Origin: Candidatus Villigracilis saccharophilus
GTDB lineage: Bacteria; Chloroflexota; Anaerolineae; Anaerolineales; Villigracilaceae
Reading direction: 5' to 3'
Assembly (NCBI GenBank): GCA_016709305.1
Contig: JADJNA010000012.1
Coordinates: forward strand, 1-24,184
Length of the DNA: 24,184 nucleotides
A program made the translations under genes and the position numbers. The notes below the pieces were generated by a model. That model had not been told where the DNA came from, searched no databases, and was given only the letters and a program-made list of their open reading frames with translations. This document shows positions 1 to 8,469 of this stretch, in pieces. Position 1 is the first letter of the stretch; the number at the start of each line of letters is the position of its first letter.

Positions 1-31
1 AAACTGGAAGAAATAAAGAGTAGCGAGTAAC

Positions 32-64
32 TGGTAAATGGCAATCTCAAATTACCATTTACCA
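32..64. repeat. Inverted repeat upstream of leuA
   Basis: Arms 32-45 (TGGTAAATGGCAAT) and 51-64 (ATTACCATTTACCA) pair over 14 positions with one mismatch around a 5-nt loop. No T-run follows, so it is not a typical intrinsic terminator. It ends a few bases before the leuA ribosome binding site and belongs to a set of word-like palindromes in the spacers of this window. A role in mRNA stability or as a repeat remnant is possible but unproven. Confidence 0.6.
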
Positions 65-79
65 ACTTTAGGAGTTCGT

Positions 80-1706
80 ATGAATAACTATGTAAAAATA
101 TTTGATACTACTTTAAGAGATGGCGAACAATCACCGGGCGCGACAATGACCTCAGCGGAAAAGCTGGAAGTCGCTCGTTCGTTGGCGCGCATGGGCGTGG
201 ACATTATTGAAGCTGGATTCCCTGCCGCCTCGCCGGATGATCTGGAAGCTGTCAGACGAATCGCTGTTGAAGGGTACCCAGCCCAAAGGTCAGACTGATG
301 CGAAAGTTCCTGTCATCCCAGCTCTCGCGCGCGCAAACAAACCCGATATTGATAAAGCCTGGGGAAGCCATCAAAGACGCAGATAGGCCGCGCATCCATA
401 CCTTCCTCGCCTATCAGCGATCCGAAGCATAAGTTGAAGATGGATCCGGAGGAAGTGGTTCAGCGTGTTTCGGAAATGGTTGCGTACGCGCGCTCACTCT
501 GTGCCGACGTGGAATTCAGCCCCGAAGATGCGGGCCGCTCCGACCCTGAGTTTTTGTATGTGGTGCTGGGCGAAGCGATCAAATCTGGTGCGACCACGTT
601 GAATATTCCTGATACGGTTGGATACACTACGCCCGATGAATATTTCAAGTTGATCGACGGCATTATCAAAAACACGCCTGGTATGCACGATGGCATCACG
701 GTCTCTGTGCATTGCCACGATGACCTTGGCATGGCCACTGCGAATGCCCTTGCCGGAATTCAAGCAGGCGCGCGTCAAGCCGAAGTGACCATCAACGGCA
801 TAGGTGAACGCGCAGGCAATACTTCGCTCGAAGAAGTGGTGATGACCCTCAAGACACGTCACCCTGTGTTCAATCTTGAAACTGGAATCGAAACGCAGCA
901 ACTTTCGCGCGTTTCAAAACTTGTCAGCAATTACACGGGGATTGTAGTTCAGCCGAACAAAGCCATTGTCGGCGCAAATGCATTCGCGCATGAAGCAGGC
1001 ATTCATCAGGATGGAATGTTGAAGCACCAGACCACGTATGAGATCATGCGTCCCGAAGATGTCGGCGTGAATCAAACTACGCTGGTAATGGGCAAACATT
1101 CGGGCCGCGCCGCTCCAACTCACGCCTTGCCATCATGGGGCATTCGGCTTGATGAAGCCGGCCGATAAAGCCTTCGCACGCTTCAAAATTGGCCCGACCG
1201 CAAAAGTTATCACCGATGCCGATCTTGAAGCTGTGATCGCTGATGAGTTCTATCGTCCGCGCGATGTGTATTATCTTGAAGGCTTGCAGGTTTCATGCGG
1301 CACGCTTGGAATGCCAACGGCAACCGTCCGTCTGCGTGGACCTGACCGCGAGATCTACAACTTTGCTTCGATGGGCACTGGCCCCGTGGATGCAACTTAT
1401 AAAGCCATTGATGCGATCATCAAGATGCCATGCAAGCTGCTGGAATTCAACATCCATGCCATCACCGAAGGAATTGATGCGCTTGGCGAAGTGACTGTCC
1501 GCATTCAAAGTGACAGCAGCGGCGATACAAAAATGGATGCGCAAAGCGAACAGGAATATGCACGCGTCTATGGGGGCCACGGCGCGGATAGTGACATTAT
1601 CGTCGCCAGCGCAAAGGCTTATATCAACGCGCTCAATAAATTGATCATCGCCAAGACCGAAGGCACACAGCCTGTACCCAATAATTTTGGCGTGATGCTG
1701 GGATGA
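80..1706 (+). CDS. leuA: 2-isopropylmalate synthase (frameshifted, probably sequencing errors)
   Basis: Catalyses acetyl-CoA + 2-oxoisovalerate to 2-isopropylmalate, the first committed step of leucine synthesis. The N-terminus has the HMGL-like motif FDTTLRDGEQSPGA. HCHDDLGMATAN, NGIGERAGN, FAHEAGIHQDG and GKHSGR follow, then the C-terminal LeuA dimerisation (allosteric) domain. Start 80 is chosen because TAGGAG (69-74) lies 5 nt upstream and the family homology begins there; an upstream ATG at 38 adds only 14 unlikely residues. The reading frame breaks four times. Each break is repaired by removing one base: G in 272-274, G in 361-364, C in 410-411 and C in 1158-1159. The corrected product is about 540 aa. 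Residues around 1105-1140 (PTHALPSWGIRL) fit the family poorly and may hide a compensating pair of indels. It heads the leuA-leuC-leuD-cimA-leuB-ilvE cluster. Confidence 0.9.
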
Positions 1707-1720
1707 AGAGATTAGGATTT

Positions 1721-1760
1721 AGGTAATTAGGGATTGAGAATCCCTGATACCCAATTACCT
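1721..1760. repeat. Imperfect inverted repeat after leuA
   Basis: Outer arms AGGTAATT (1721-1728) / AATTACCT (1753-1760) and inner arms AGGGATT (1729-1735) / AATCCCT (1739-1745) form a stem with a 7-nt bulge. It lies 14 nt after the leuA stop. No U-tract follows, so I call it a spacer palindrome and not a confident terminator. Confidence 0.5.
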
Positions 1761-1808
1761 CACCCCCCTACTCAACCAACAAGCATTTATGAAAAAGGAG
1801 AAATTACC

Positions 1809-1970
1809 ATGACCACTCAAAATGAAAATGCCAACTATGACTTTCAATCTTTTGATGCTCATCCTACTGCGCCGATGTACCCTGCCGGTTGGGATTTGAG
1901 CACGCTTCCTTCCACGCCGAACCCTGATTCTGCTTCTGATGCAATTGACTCCGCTGAAAGCGAATCCTAA
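1809..1970 (+). CDS. Small acidic protein of unknown function between leuA and leuC
   Basis: A 53-aa ORF starting at ATG 1809. It is preceded by a very good Shine-Dalgarno, AAAAAGGAG (1792-1800), at 8-nt spacing, better than that of leuC. A longer in-frame version from 1734 would run through the preceding hairpin and is unlikely. I do not recognise the family. Composition is striking: nine Asp/Glu, one His, no Lys, Arg, Cys or Val. The first half has aromatic and Pro residues (YDFQSFDAHPTAPMYPAGWD) and the tail is a Ser/Asp/Glu-rich stretch ending SAESES. There is no signal peptide, membrane segment or Leu-codon cluster, so it does not look like a leucine leader peptide. It lies in line with leu genes and is presumably co-transcribed. 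It could be a genuine small protein or a chance ORF; the ribosome site favours the former. Confidence 0.55.
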   Translation: MTTQNENANYDFQSFDAHPTAPMYPAGWDLSTLPSTPNPDSASDAIDSAESES

Positions 1971-2005
1971 TCCTTAATCCAAAACCTCACATCGTAAATC
2001 AAAAT

Positions 2006-3403
2006 ATGCCTAAAACTCTCTTTGACAAAATTTGGGAATCGCATGTTGTCGCAGAACAACCCGAATCTCCCGCCATCCTTTACATTGACTTGCACCTCGT
2101 GCATGAAGTCACATCACCGCAAGCCTTCACGGGCCTGCGCCAGCGCGCACTCAAAGTCCGCCGCACTGAAAAAACGCTCGCCACGATGGATCATTCCATC
2201 CCGACTACTCCGATCGAAGTTCCCATCGCAGATGCAATGGCCGCCGCTCAGATCAAGCAGATGGAAACCAATGCTGCTGAGTTCGGAATCACACTGCACG
2301 GCATGACCAGTCCGCACCGCGGCATTGTCCATGTGATCGGACCTGAACTCGGACGAACCCAGCCAGGTATGACCATCGTCTGCGGCGACAGTCACACCGC
2401 CACGCATGGCGCGTTTGGCGCACTGGCTTTTGGTATCGGCACATCCGAAGTTGAGCATGTTCTCGCAACTCAATGCCTGCTTCAAAATAAACCGAAGACC
2501 TATGAAGTCCGCGTGAATGGGAAATTATCCAATGGCGTTTCAGCCAAGGATATTATCCTTGCTCTCATTGCGAAGATCGGCGTCGGTGGGGGAACAGGGC
2601 ACGTCTTTGAATTCACAGGCGAAGCTATTCGTGGATTGACAATGGAACAACGCATGACCATCTGCAACATGTCCATTGAAGGCGCGCGCGCAGGCATGAT
2701 CGCTCCCGATGAAGTGACCTTTGAATATCTCAAAGGCCGCGAAGCCTCTCCCAAAGGCGCGGACTGGGACAAGGCCATTGCTTACTGGAAGACCTTGCCC
2801 AGTGACGAAGGCGCAATCTATAACAAATCCATTACTCTCGAAGCATCTGAACTCGAGCCGATGATCACTTATGGAACCAATCCCGGCATGGGCATGAAGA
2901 TCACAGACCGAGTCCCGAGCACTGAGTCATTCACTGAACCTTCACAGAAGGCTGCGTTTGAAAAAGCATTAGCGTACATGGGACTCGAAGCTGGTCAATC
3001 CCTGCTCGGCAAAAAAGTGGATGTAGTCTTCATCGGCTCCTGCACCAATTCACGCATCTCCGATCTGCGACTTGCCGCTGCAATGCTTAAGGGACACAAA
3101 GTTGCTGATGGGTTACGTCTCATGATTGTGCCCGGTTCGCAGGATGTTAAGAAACAAGCTGAGTTGGAAGGCTTAGATAAAGTCTTCAAGGAATCAGGCG
3201 CGGAGTGGCGCGAGGCTGGATGCTCGTTATGTATCGCAATGAATGGCGATGAACTCCAACCCGGTCAATATGCAGTCTCGACCAGCAATCGCAACTTTGA
3301 AGGTCGCCAAGGCAAAGGCGGACGAACTTTCCTGGCAAGTCCTGTCACTGCGGCGGCAACAGCTATTCACGGAGTTGTCACGGATCCGAGAACACTTATC
3401 TGA
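2006..3403 (+). CDS. leuC: 3-isopropylmalate dehydratase large subunit
   Basis: LeuC pairs with LeuD to isomerise 2- to 3-isopropylmalate, and also citramalate to methylmalate in the citramalate route. The 465-aa length is normal for the bacterial enzyme. The start MPKTLFDKIWESH is the family N-terminus. CGDSHTATHGAFGALAFGIG (126-145) is the aconitase signature. The three [4Fe-4S] ligands are C346 (GSCTNSR) and C406/C409 (CSLC). The C-terminus has STSNRNFEGRQGKGGRTFLASP. No strong Shine-Dalgarno precedes ATG 2006, so translation may depend partly on coupling with the preceding small ORF. The gene is intact, with no frameshift. Confidence 0.97.
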   Translation: MPKTLFDKIWESHVVAEQPESPAILYIDLHLVHEVTSPQAFTGLRQRALKVRRTEKTLATMDHSIPTTPIEVPIADAMAAAQIKQMETNAAEFGITLHGMTSPHRGIVHVIGPELGRTQPGMTIVCGDSHTATHGAFGALAFGIGTSEVEHVLATQCLLQNKPKTYEVRVNGKLSNGVSAKDIILALIAKIGVGGGTGHVFEFTGEAIRGLTMEQRMTICNMSIEGARAGMIAPDEVTFEYLKGREASPKGADWDKAIAYWKTLPSDEGAIYNKSITLEASELEPMITYGTNPGMGMKITDRVPSTESFTEPSQKAAFEKALAYMGLEAGQSLLGKKVDVVFIGSCTNSRISDLRLAAAMLKGHKVADGLRLMIVPGSQDVKKQAELEGLDKVFKESGAEWREAGCSLCIAMNGDELQPGQYAVSTSNRNFEGRQGKGGRTFLASPVTAAATAIHGVVTDPRTLI

Positions 3404-3405
3404 CA

Positions 3406-3519
3406 TGTCATTGCGAGCCGTTCTTTGGCGAAGCAATCCCCTGCTTATTTGGAGATTGCTTCGTCGGGGTACCTGCCCTGGCGGGCGGTGCCAGGGAGAA
3501 CACCCTCCTCGCAACGTCA
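3406..3519. repeat. Dispersed palindromic repeat, 'TGTCATTGCGAG' type, between leuC and leuD
   Basis: Outer arms TGTCATTGCGAG (3406-3417) and CTCGCAACGTCA (3508-3519) are near-perfect inverted copies. Inner arms CGAAGCAATCCCC (3429-3441) and GGAGATTGCTTCG (3451-3463) are also inverted. The words CATTGCGAG and GAAGCAATC are those of a small non-coding repeat that I recall from intergenic regions of several bacterial phyla. It fills most of the 159-nt leuC-leuD spacer and probably arose by insertion. An ORF from 3425 reads through it into leuD, but the true leuD start is at 3563. Confidence 0.75.
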
Positions 3520-3562
3520 TTCATCAATCGCAAATAAAAAAATCGGAAATCGGAAATCAACT

Positions 3563-4147
3563 ATGGCTCAATTCACAACACTAACTTCCCGCGTACTTCC
3601 TCTGCCTGTCAACGACATTGACACGGACCAGATCATCCCCGCGCGCTTTCTTAAAGCGACTGACAAAAAAGGCATGGGAGACAATCTCTTCGCCGACTGG
3701 CGTTATAACGCCGACGGCTCTCCCAAAGCGGACTTTGTCCTCAACCAACCAAACTCAAAGGGCGCACAAGTTCTATTAGCTGGAGACAACTTCGGGTGCG
3801 GTTCGAGCCGCGAGCACGCTCCCTGGGCATTGACCGGTTTCGGATTCAAGGCCGTCATCTCCACATCCTTTGCAGACATCTTCCGCAATAATTCCTTGAA
3901 GAATGGTCTCATTCCCATTATCGTGGATGAAGCGACGCACAAGATGTTGTTCGATCTCATCGAAGAAGTTCCCAATGCCGAAGTCACAGTTGACCTCGCA
4001 TCTCAGACTCTCATCCTGCCGAATGGCTCTGTCGAGTTCCCAATTGACCCGTTCAACAAGACCTGTCTGCTCAACGGTGTGGATGAACTTGGTTATATCC
4101 TTGGCTTCGAAAAAGAAATTGCTGCTTTCGAGGAAAAACTTAATTAG
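3563..4147 (+). CDS. leuD: 3-isopropylmalate dehydratase small subunit
   Basis: A 194-aa swivel-domain subunit partnering LeuC. Start ATG 3563 is chosen because MAQFTTLTSRVLPLPVNDID is the family N-terminus. The upstream in-frame extension to 3425 is a translated palindromic repeat. Substrate-binding motifs are DTDQIIPARFL near residues 20-30 and NFGCGSSREHAPWAL near residues 75-90. The sequence between leuC and leuD is a repeat insertion, yet the pair remains co-directional and presumably co-transcribed. No clear Shine-Dalgarno is seen; the A-rich sequence AATCGGAAATC lies just upstream. Confidence 0.96.
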   Translation: MAQFTTLTSRVLPLPVNDIDTDQIIPARFLKATDKKGMGDNLFADWRYNADGSPKADFVLNQPNSKGAQVLLAGDNFGCGSSREHAPWALTGFGFKAVISTSFADIFRNNSLKNGLIPIIVDEATHKMLFDLIEEVPNAEVTVDLASQTLILPNGSVEFPIDPFNKTCLLNGVDELGYILGFEKEIAAFEEKLN

Positions 4148-4203
4148 CCACAGAGAGCACAGAATTCCTTGAGTTTTTCTCAGAGGCTCTGTGCCTCTGT
4201 GGC
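4147..4203. repeat. Inverted repeat 'GCCACAGAG' between leuD and cimA
   Basis: Left arm GCCACAGAGAGCACAGA (4147-4163), beginning on the last base of the leuD stop codon, pairs with right arm TCTGTGCCTCTGTGGC (4188-4203). The loop contains TTGAGTTTTTCTC. The arms resemble a common dispersed spacer word (CCACAGAG..CACAGAG). It may end or attenuate leuD transcription or protect the 3' end. A trailing U-run is missing. Confidence 0.6.
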
Positions 4204-4217
4204 AAAATGGATCATCT

Positions 4218-5774
4218 ATGACAAAAATCCAAATCTACGACACAACTCTCCGCGATGGCACGCAGTCTGAAGGCTTCACGCTTTCAGCCAATGACAAAGT
4301 CCGCGTGGCGCAGCGGCTTGATGATTTCGGTGTGGCCTTCATCGAAGGCGGCTGGCCTGGCTCGAACCCGAAGGATGTTGAATTCTTCGAGCGCGCGCGT
4401 GACATGCAATGGAAGAATGCGCTTATCACGGCATTCGGTTCCACCTGCCGCGTCAAAGGCGGACCCGAAGACGATGCCAACATCAAAGCCCTGCTTGATT
4501 CCAATACGCCAGTCTGCACCATCTTTGGCAAGACCTGGTCACTGCATGTTAAAGAAGTTTTGCAAACCACGTTCGAAGACAACCTTCGCATCATCGAGCA
4601 ATCAGTTGCCTATCTCAAATCAAATAACAAGCGTGTCATTTATGATGCCGAGCATTTCTTTGACGGCTACAAAGCGGATTCGTCCTATGCAGTGGAAACT
4701 TTGCAAGCCGCGATTCGCGGCGGGGCGGAGACCATCGTTCTATGCGATACCAACGGCGGGACATTGCCCTGGGAAGTGGAGCGCATCGTTCGTGACTTGA
4801 AGCTGGTCATAAAAAGCCCATTTGGGATCCACACTCATAACGACGGCGAGTGCGCCGTGGTCAACTCATTGACAGCGGTACGCGAAGGCGCAATGCAAGT
4901 GCAGGGCACGATCAATGGTGTCGGCGAAAGATGCGGCAATGCCAATCTTGTATCCATCATGGCTGACCTTGAACTTAAGATGGGCTATGAATGTTTGCCC
5001 AAGGGGCATATCGCCAAGTTATATGAACTTTCCCATTTCGTCGCAGAAGTTGCCAACATCACACCCGATGACCATTTGCCTTTCGTGGGTAAATCTGCGT
5101 TCGCGCATAAGGGCGGCGTGCATGTCGCTGCGATGAGACGTAACGCACAATCGTATCAACACATCACCCCCGAACTTGTCGGCAACAAAATGCGCGTGGT
5201 GGTTTCTGACCTTTCAGGCCGCGGCAATTTGTTGAGCAAAGCCGAGGAACATGGCGTGGAAGTCGAAGGTGAAGAAGTGGTCGGTGTGCTCAACGAAGTC
5301 AAGGAACTCGAAGCGCGCGGATTCTCCTTTGAAGCTGCCGAAGCATCCGTGACCATGATGTTGAAGCGACAGGAATACGGCTACAAAGCCCCCTTCGAAC
5401 TCGTGGACTTTTTCGTCAACGTTGAGCATCGTCAGGGACGTGGCATCTTCGCCGAGGCGATGGTCAAAGTCCGCGTGCAGGGCGAGTTGCTGCACACGGC
5501 TGCGGAAGGCAATGGCCCAGTCAATGCGATGGACAATGCTTTACGCAAAGCACTGATTGGCTATTATCCGCAAGTAGCAAAATTCCATTTATCTGATTAC
5601 AAAGTCCGCATTCTCGATTCAGATCACGGCACCGAAGCCATCACGCGTGTATTGATCGACACACGCAATGATACTGGCCGCTGGAGCACCGTCGGCGCAA
5701 GCACGAACATCATCGAGGCCTCATGGCGCGCGCTGGCTGATTCTGTTGAATATGGACTGATGGTGGCGCATTGA
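4218..5774 (+). CDS. cimA: (R)-citramalate synthase
   Basis: Condenses pyruvate and acetyl-CoA to (R)-citramalate, opening a threonine-independent route to 2-oxobutyrate and isoleucine. The 518-aa length fits the long CimA family and not LeuA. Diagnostic N-terminal motifs are YDTTLRDGTQSEGFTLS and EGGWPGSNPKD. FGSTCRVKGG, YDAEHFFDGY, CDTNGGTLP, HTHNDGECAVVNS and NGVGERCGNANL follow, with SAFAHKGGVHVAA and a C-terminal LeuA-type dimer/regulatory domain. Start ATG 4218 gives the expected MTKIQIYDTTLRDG; a GTG at 4191 would lie in the preceding palindrome. The Shine-Dalgarno is weak. Placement with leuC, leuD, leuB and ilvE supplies every later enzyme its product needs except acetohydroxyacid steps. 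Homocitrate synthase is a related possibility, but the motifs favour CimA. Confidence 0.95.
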   Translation: MTKIQIYDTTLRDGTQSEGFTLSANDKVRVAQRLDDFGVAFIEGGWPGSNPKDVEFFERARDMQWKNALITAFGSTCRVKGGPEDDANIKALLDSNTPVCTIFGKTWSLHVKEVLQTTFEDNLRIIEQSVAYLKSNNKRVIYDAEHFFDGYKADSSYAVETLQAAIRGGAETIVLCDTNGGTLPWEVERIVRDLKLVIKSPFGIHTHNDGECAVVNSLTAVREGAMQVQGTINGVGERCGNANLVSIMADLELKMGYECLPKGHIAKLYELSHFVAEVANITPDDHLPFVGKSAFAHKGGVHVAAMRRNAQSYQHITPELVGNKMRVVVSDLSGRGNLLSKAEEHGVEVEGEEVVGVLNEVKELEARGFSFEAAEASVTMMLKRQEYGYKAPFELVDFFVNVEHRQGRGIFAEAMVKVRVQGELLHTAAEGNGPVNAMDNALRKALIGYYPQVAKFHLSDYKVRILDSDHGTEAITRVLIDTRNDTGRWSTVGASTNIIEASWRALADSVEYGLMVAH

Positions 5775-5795
5775 TTCATTGAGATGGGAGAACTA

Positions 5796-7367
5796 ATGAC
5801 TAGGCAAAAGAAATTACCCAATTGCTTTATCTACAGCATTTTAGTTCTTGTCTTAGTGTTGAATGGATGTGCAGGTCAAGCACCCATTCCTACCATCATG
5901 CCGACAGAAACATCAACACCAGTCCCGTTGCCATTGCGAGAACTGATACCGATGGAGTGCCGTACGCCTAATATTTCGTCGTTGAAAGCGGAATGCTATG
6001 ACCTGCTAGTACCTGAGGATCGTTCGAATGTTGATAATGGCATGATTCCGTCTCACGTTGCGATTTTAAAGTAAAAGTTCAAATCCTGCTCCTGATCCAA
6101 TTCTTTTTCTTTCAGGTGGACCCGGAGAACCGGGAATTCCGGTGGTGATGTACTTAAAATAGTTTTAGCGGTTTTGTAGGCGGCAATCGTGATGTGATTG
6201 TGTTCGATCAGCGTGGTACAGGAGAGTCGCAACCGAGTCTGGCTTGCCCTGAGGTTGATCAATTTTTCTTCGACACGTTGAATCAGTCTTTATCTCAGTC
6301 TGACTACAATAAAATACAAAATGAAGCCTGGCTAATATGCCGCGACCGATTGATCACTGAAGGTATTCAGTTGAATGCCCACAACAGCGCTTCAAGCGCA
6401 GCAGATGCCGACGATCTTCGCAGGGCTTTAGGCGTTGAAAAATGGAACCTGTTTGGGGGCTCCTACGGTACGCGCCTGGGATTAGCCATCATGCGAGATT
6501 TTCCTCAAGGGGTGCGCAGTGCTGTGTTGGACTCAGTTTACCCATTGCCAGAGACTCTGGCAGGTTATAAAGATGATTTTCGTGGAAAAGGCAGTCTTCA
6601 ATATTTGCTGACACGTTGCGCCGCTAACGCTGAATGTGGCAGCGCTTATCCCGACTTGGAAAACACACTGGCAGAACTTATTGTAAGTTTGAACGAAAAC
6701 CCCATTAGTCTTACATCCCAAATGCACTCCGGTGTAGGGTGGTCAAATGGGCCGGAAGTGACAATAAGTGGCGATAGACTTATAACCATACTTTTTTCAT
6801 GATGTACTCAGTAAGCGATATTCCATATCTTCCCAGGAAATTGTAGATACAAAAAATGGAAATTTTGAATTACTCTCAAAGTATGCTGGCAAGGTCATTC
6901 CGCCCTTGCGGAATACTGGAATGAGTCGCTCCGTATCTTGTGTGGATAATGTTTCAAGTCAAATTGTCGAATCTGAACCTGCTTCCCCAAGTAAATTAGA
7001 TGAGATGTTGTTTACCTTTGGTCAGCAGCAGATGAATGAATCTTTTAGACAAATTTGCCAAAAATGGGTTTCTGTGTCAACTGGCTCAGAAGGAAGTGTA
7101 AAATTTGCAAGTGATATTCCCGCCTTGCTGCTGGCAGGCGAATTCGATCCAGCAACGCCGGTTGGATTTGCAGAACTTGCCAAAGAAACTTTATCCCATT
7201 CCTACTTGTATGAGTTTCCCGGCTTTGGCCATTCTCTTATTTCCAGTGACTCAGCCTCCAATGGCTGTGTTGGGAAATTGATGATTGCATTCTGGAACGA
7301 TCCAACTGTCAGTCCAGATGATTCTTGTGTAGCAAAAATCAAACCCCGGAAATTTATTACTAAGTAA
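5796..7367 (+). CDS. S33-family (TAP-like) alpha/beta-hydrolase lipoprotein, frameshifted
   Basis: A secreted peptidase-like hydrolase. Start ATG 5796 has GGAG (5787-5790) 5 nt upstream. The hydrophobic segment IYSILVLVLVLNGC ends in a lipobox, so a lipid anchor on that Cys is likely. Then come VPEDRSN and the oxyanion region GGPGEPG. DQRGTGES and the nucleophile elbow GGSYGTR follow. The C-terminal TAP-like domain carries the acid in LAGEFDPATP and the His in GFGHSLISS. Three breaks interrupt it, each fitting one extra base: around 6072, in the A-run 6156-6159 and in the T6 run 6792-6797. The corrected length is about 522 aa. It separates cimA from leuB and reads visibly more AT-rich than its neighbours, so it may be a later insertion. 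Substrate unknown; a paralogue lies at 16867-18318. Confidence 0.82.
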
Positions 7368-7398
7368 ATACTAATTTTTTGAATAAGGAGAATTATTT

Positions 7399-8457
7399 TT
7401 GAAAGCAAACATTGTTTTACTCCCCGGCGACGGCATCGGACCTGAAGTTGTAGGCGAAGCCGTGCGCGTGCTGGATTTCATTGCCAGTAAATACAATCAC
7501 ACTTTCGAATACAAAGAACGCCTGATGGGCGGTTGTTCGATCGATGCGTACGGTTCATCGCTCACCGATGAAACCCTTGCCGATTGCCAATCCGCGGATG
7601 CGGTTTTGCTCGGCGCAGTGGGCGGCCCGAAATGGGATGACCCAACAGCCAAAGATCGCCCCGAACGCGGACTGCTCGCCCTGCGAAAAGGTCTCGGCGT
7701 ATTTGCAAATCTTCGCCCTGTGAAAGTGCATCCCGCGCTGATGGAATGGTCACCGCTTAAGCCTGAGAAATTGCAAGGCGTGGATATTCTTGTCGTGCGT
7801 GAACTCACGGGCGGACTGTACTTCGGCTGGCCCAAGGGACGCGATGTCAAAGACGGCCGCGAGCGCGCTGTCGATACGCTTGAATATTATGATTACGAGA
7901 TCCGCCGCGTGATGGAACTGGCATTCAATTTGGCGAAAGGCCGCAAGAAGAAAGTCACTTCTGTAGATAAGGCCAACGTGTTAGAGTCATCGCGGCTATG
8001 GCGTCAGATCGCGACCAAAGTTGGAAAAGAGAATCCTGATATCGAGCTTGAACATACGCTGGTGGATACCGCGTCCATGCGGCTGATCACTGGTCCCGCC
8101 TGGATGGATGTGATTGTCACTGAGAATATGTTCGGCGACATCCTCACGGACGAGGCGTCGGTCTTGGCAGGATCAATGGGGATGCTGCCATCTGCAAGTT
8201 TGGGCGAATCAACTGTCGGGTTGTACGAACCGATCCACGGGTCCGCACCAGATATCGCAGGCAAGGGAATCGCAAATCCGATCGGCACGATCCTTTCAAC
8301 TGCAATGTTATTACGTCATTCATTGAAGTTGGAAGCTGAAGCAACGGCTATTGAAAAAGCTGTTGAAGAAACGATCACCAATGGCGCACGCACTGCGGAC
8401 ATTGGCGGCAAGTTAACTACCCGTCAGATGGCGGATGAAATTATAAAAAGGATGTAA
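7399..8457 (+). CDS. leuB: 3-isopropylmalate dehydrogenase
   Basis: NAD-dependent oxidative decarboxylation of 3-isopropylmalate to 2-oxoisocaproate; also acts on methylmalate in the citramalate route. 352 aa, the usual length. The start is TTG 7399: TAAGGAG (7384-7390) lies 8 nt upstream, and the protein begins at once with the family motif VLLPGDGIGPEVV. Further motifs are LLGAVGGPKWD, VRELTGGLYFG, the metal/substrate site ENMFGDILTDEAS and the nucleotide-binding GSAPDIAGKGIANPIGTILS. It follows the S33 peptidase by 31 nt, with ilvE starting 12 nt after its stop, indicating a tight leuB-ilvE pair. Confidence 0.97.
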   Translation: MKANIVLLPGDGIGPEVVGEAVRVLDFIASKYNHTFEYKERLMGGCSIDAYGSSLTDETLADCQSADAVLLGAVGGPKWDDPTAKDRPERGLLALRKGLGVFANLRPVKVHPALMEWSPLKPEKLQGVDILVVRELTGGLYFGWPKGRDVKDGRERAVDTLEYYDYEIRRVMELAFNLAKGRKKKVTSVDKANVLESSRLWRQIATKVGKENPDIELEHTLVDTASMRLITGPAWMDVIVTENMFGDILTDEASVLAGSMGMLPSASLGESTVGLYEPIHGSAPDIAGKGIANPIGTILSTAMLLRHSLKLEAEATAIEKAVEETITNGARTADIGGKLTTRQMADEIIKRM

Positions 8458-8469
8458 GGAGAAATTGTC

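Noticed and set aside
80..1706. leuA as a homocitrate synthase for the aminoadipate pathway
   Set aside because: Motifs, the LeuA dimer domain and the neighbouring leuC/leuD fit isopropylmalate synthase. Nothing points to homocitrate synthase.
1809..1970. Small acidic ORF as a LysW carrier protein or leucine leader peptide
   Set aside because: It has no zinc-finger Cys pairs and no C-terminal EDWGE-like end as in LysW. It has only two Leu and no following terminator or alternative stems.
3425..3562. N-terminal extension of LeuD
   Set aside because: The extension translates a palindromic repeat, and family homology starts at the internal ATG 3563.
6072..6802. Programmed frameshifting in the S33 peptidase
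   Set aside because: Three separate shifts at plain A/T runs without slippery heptamer plus downstream structure, and the same error type in other genes, argue for sequence error.
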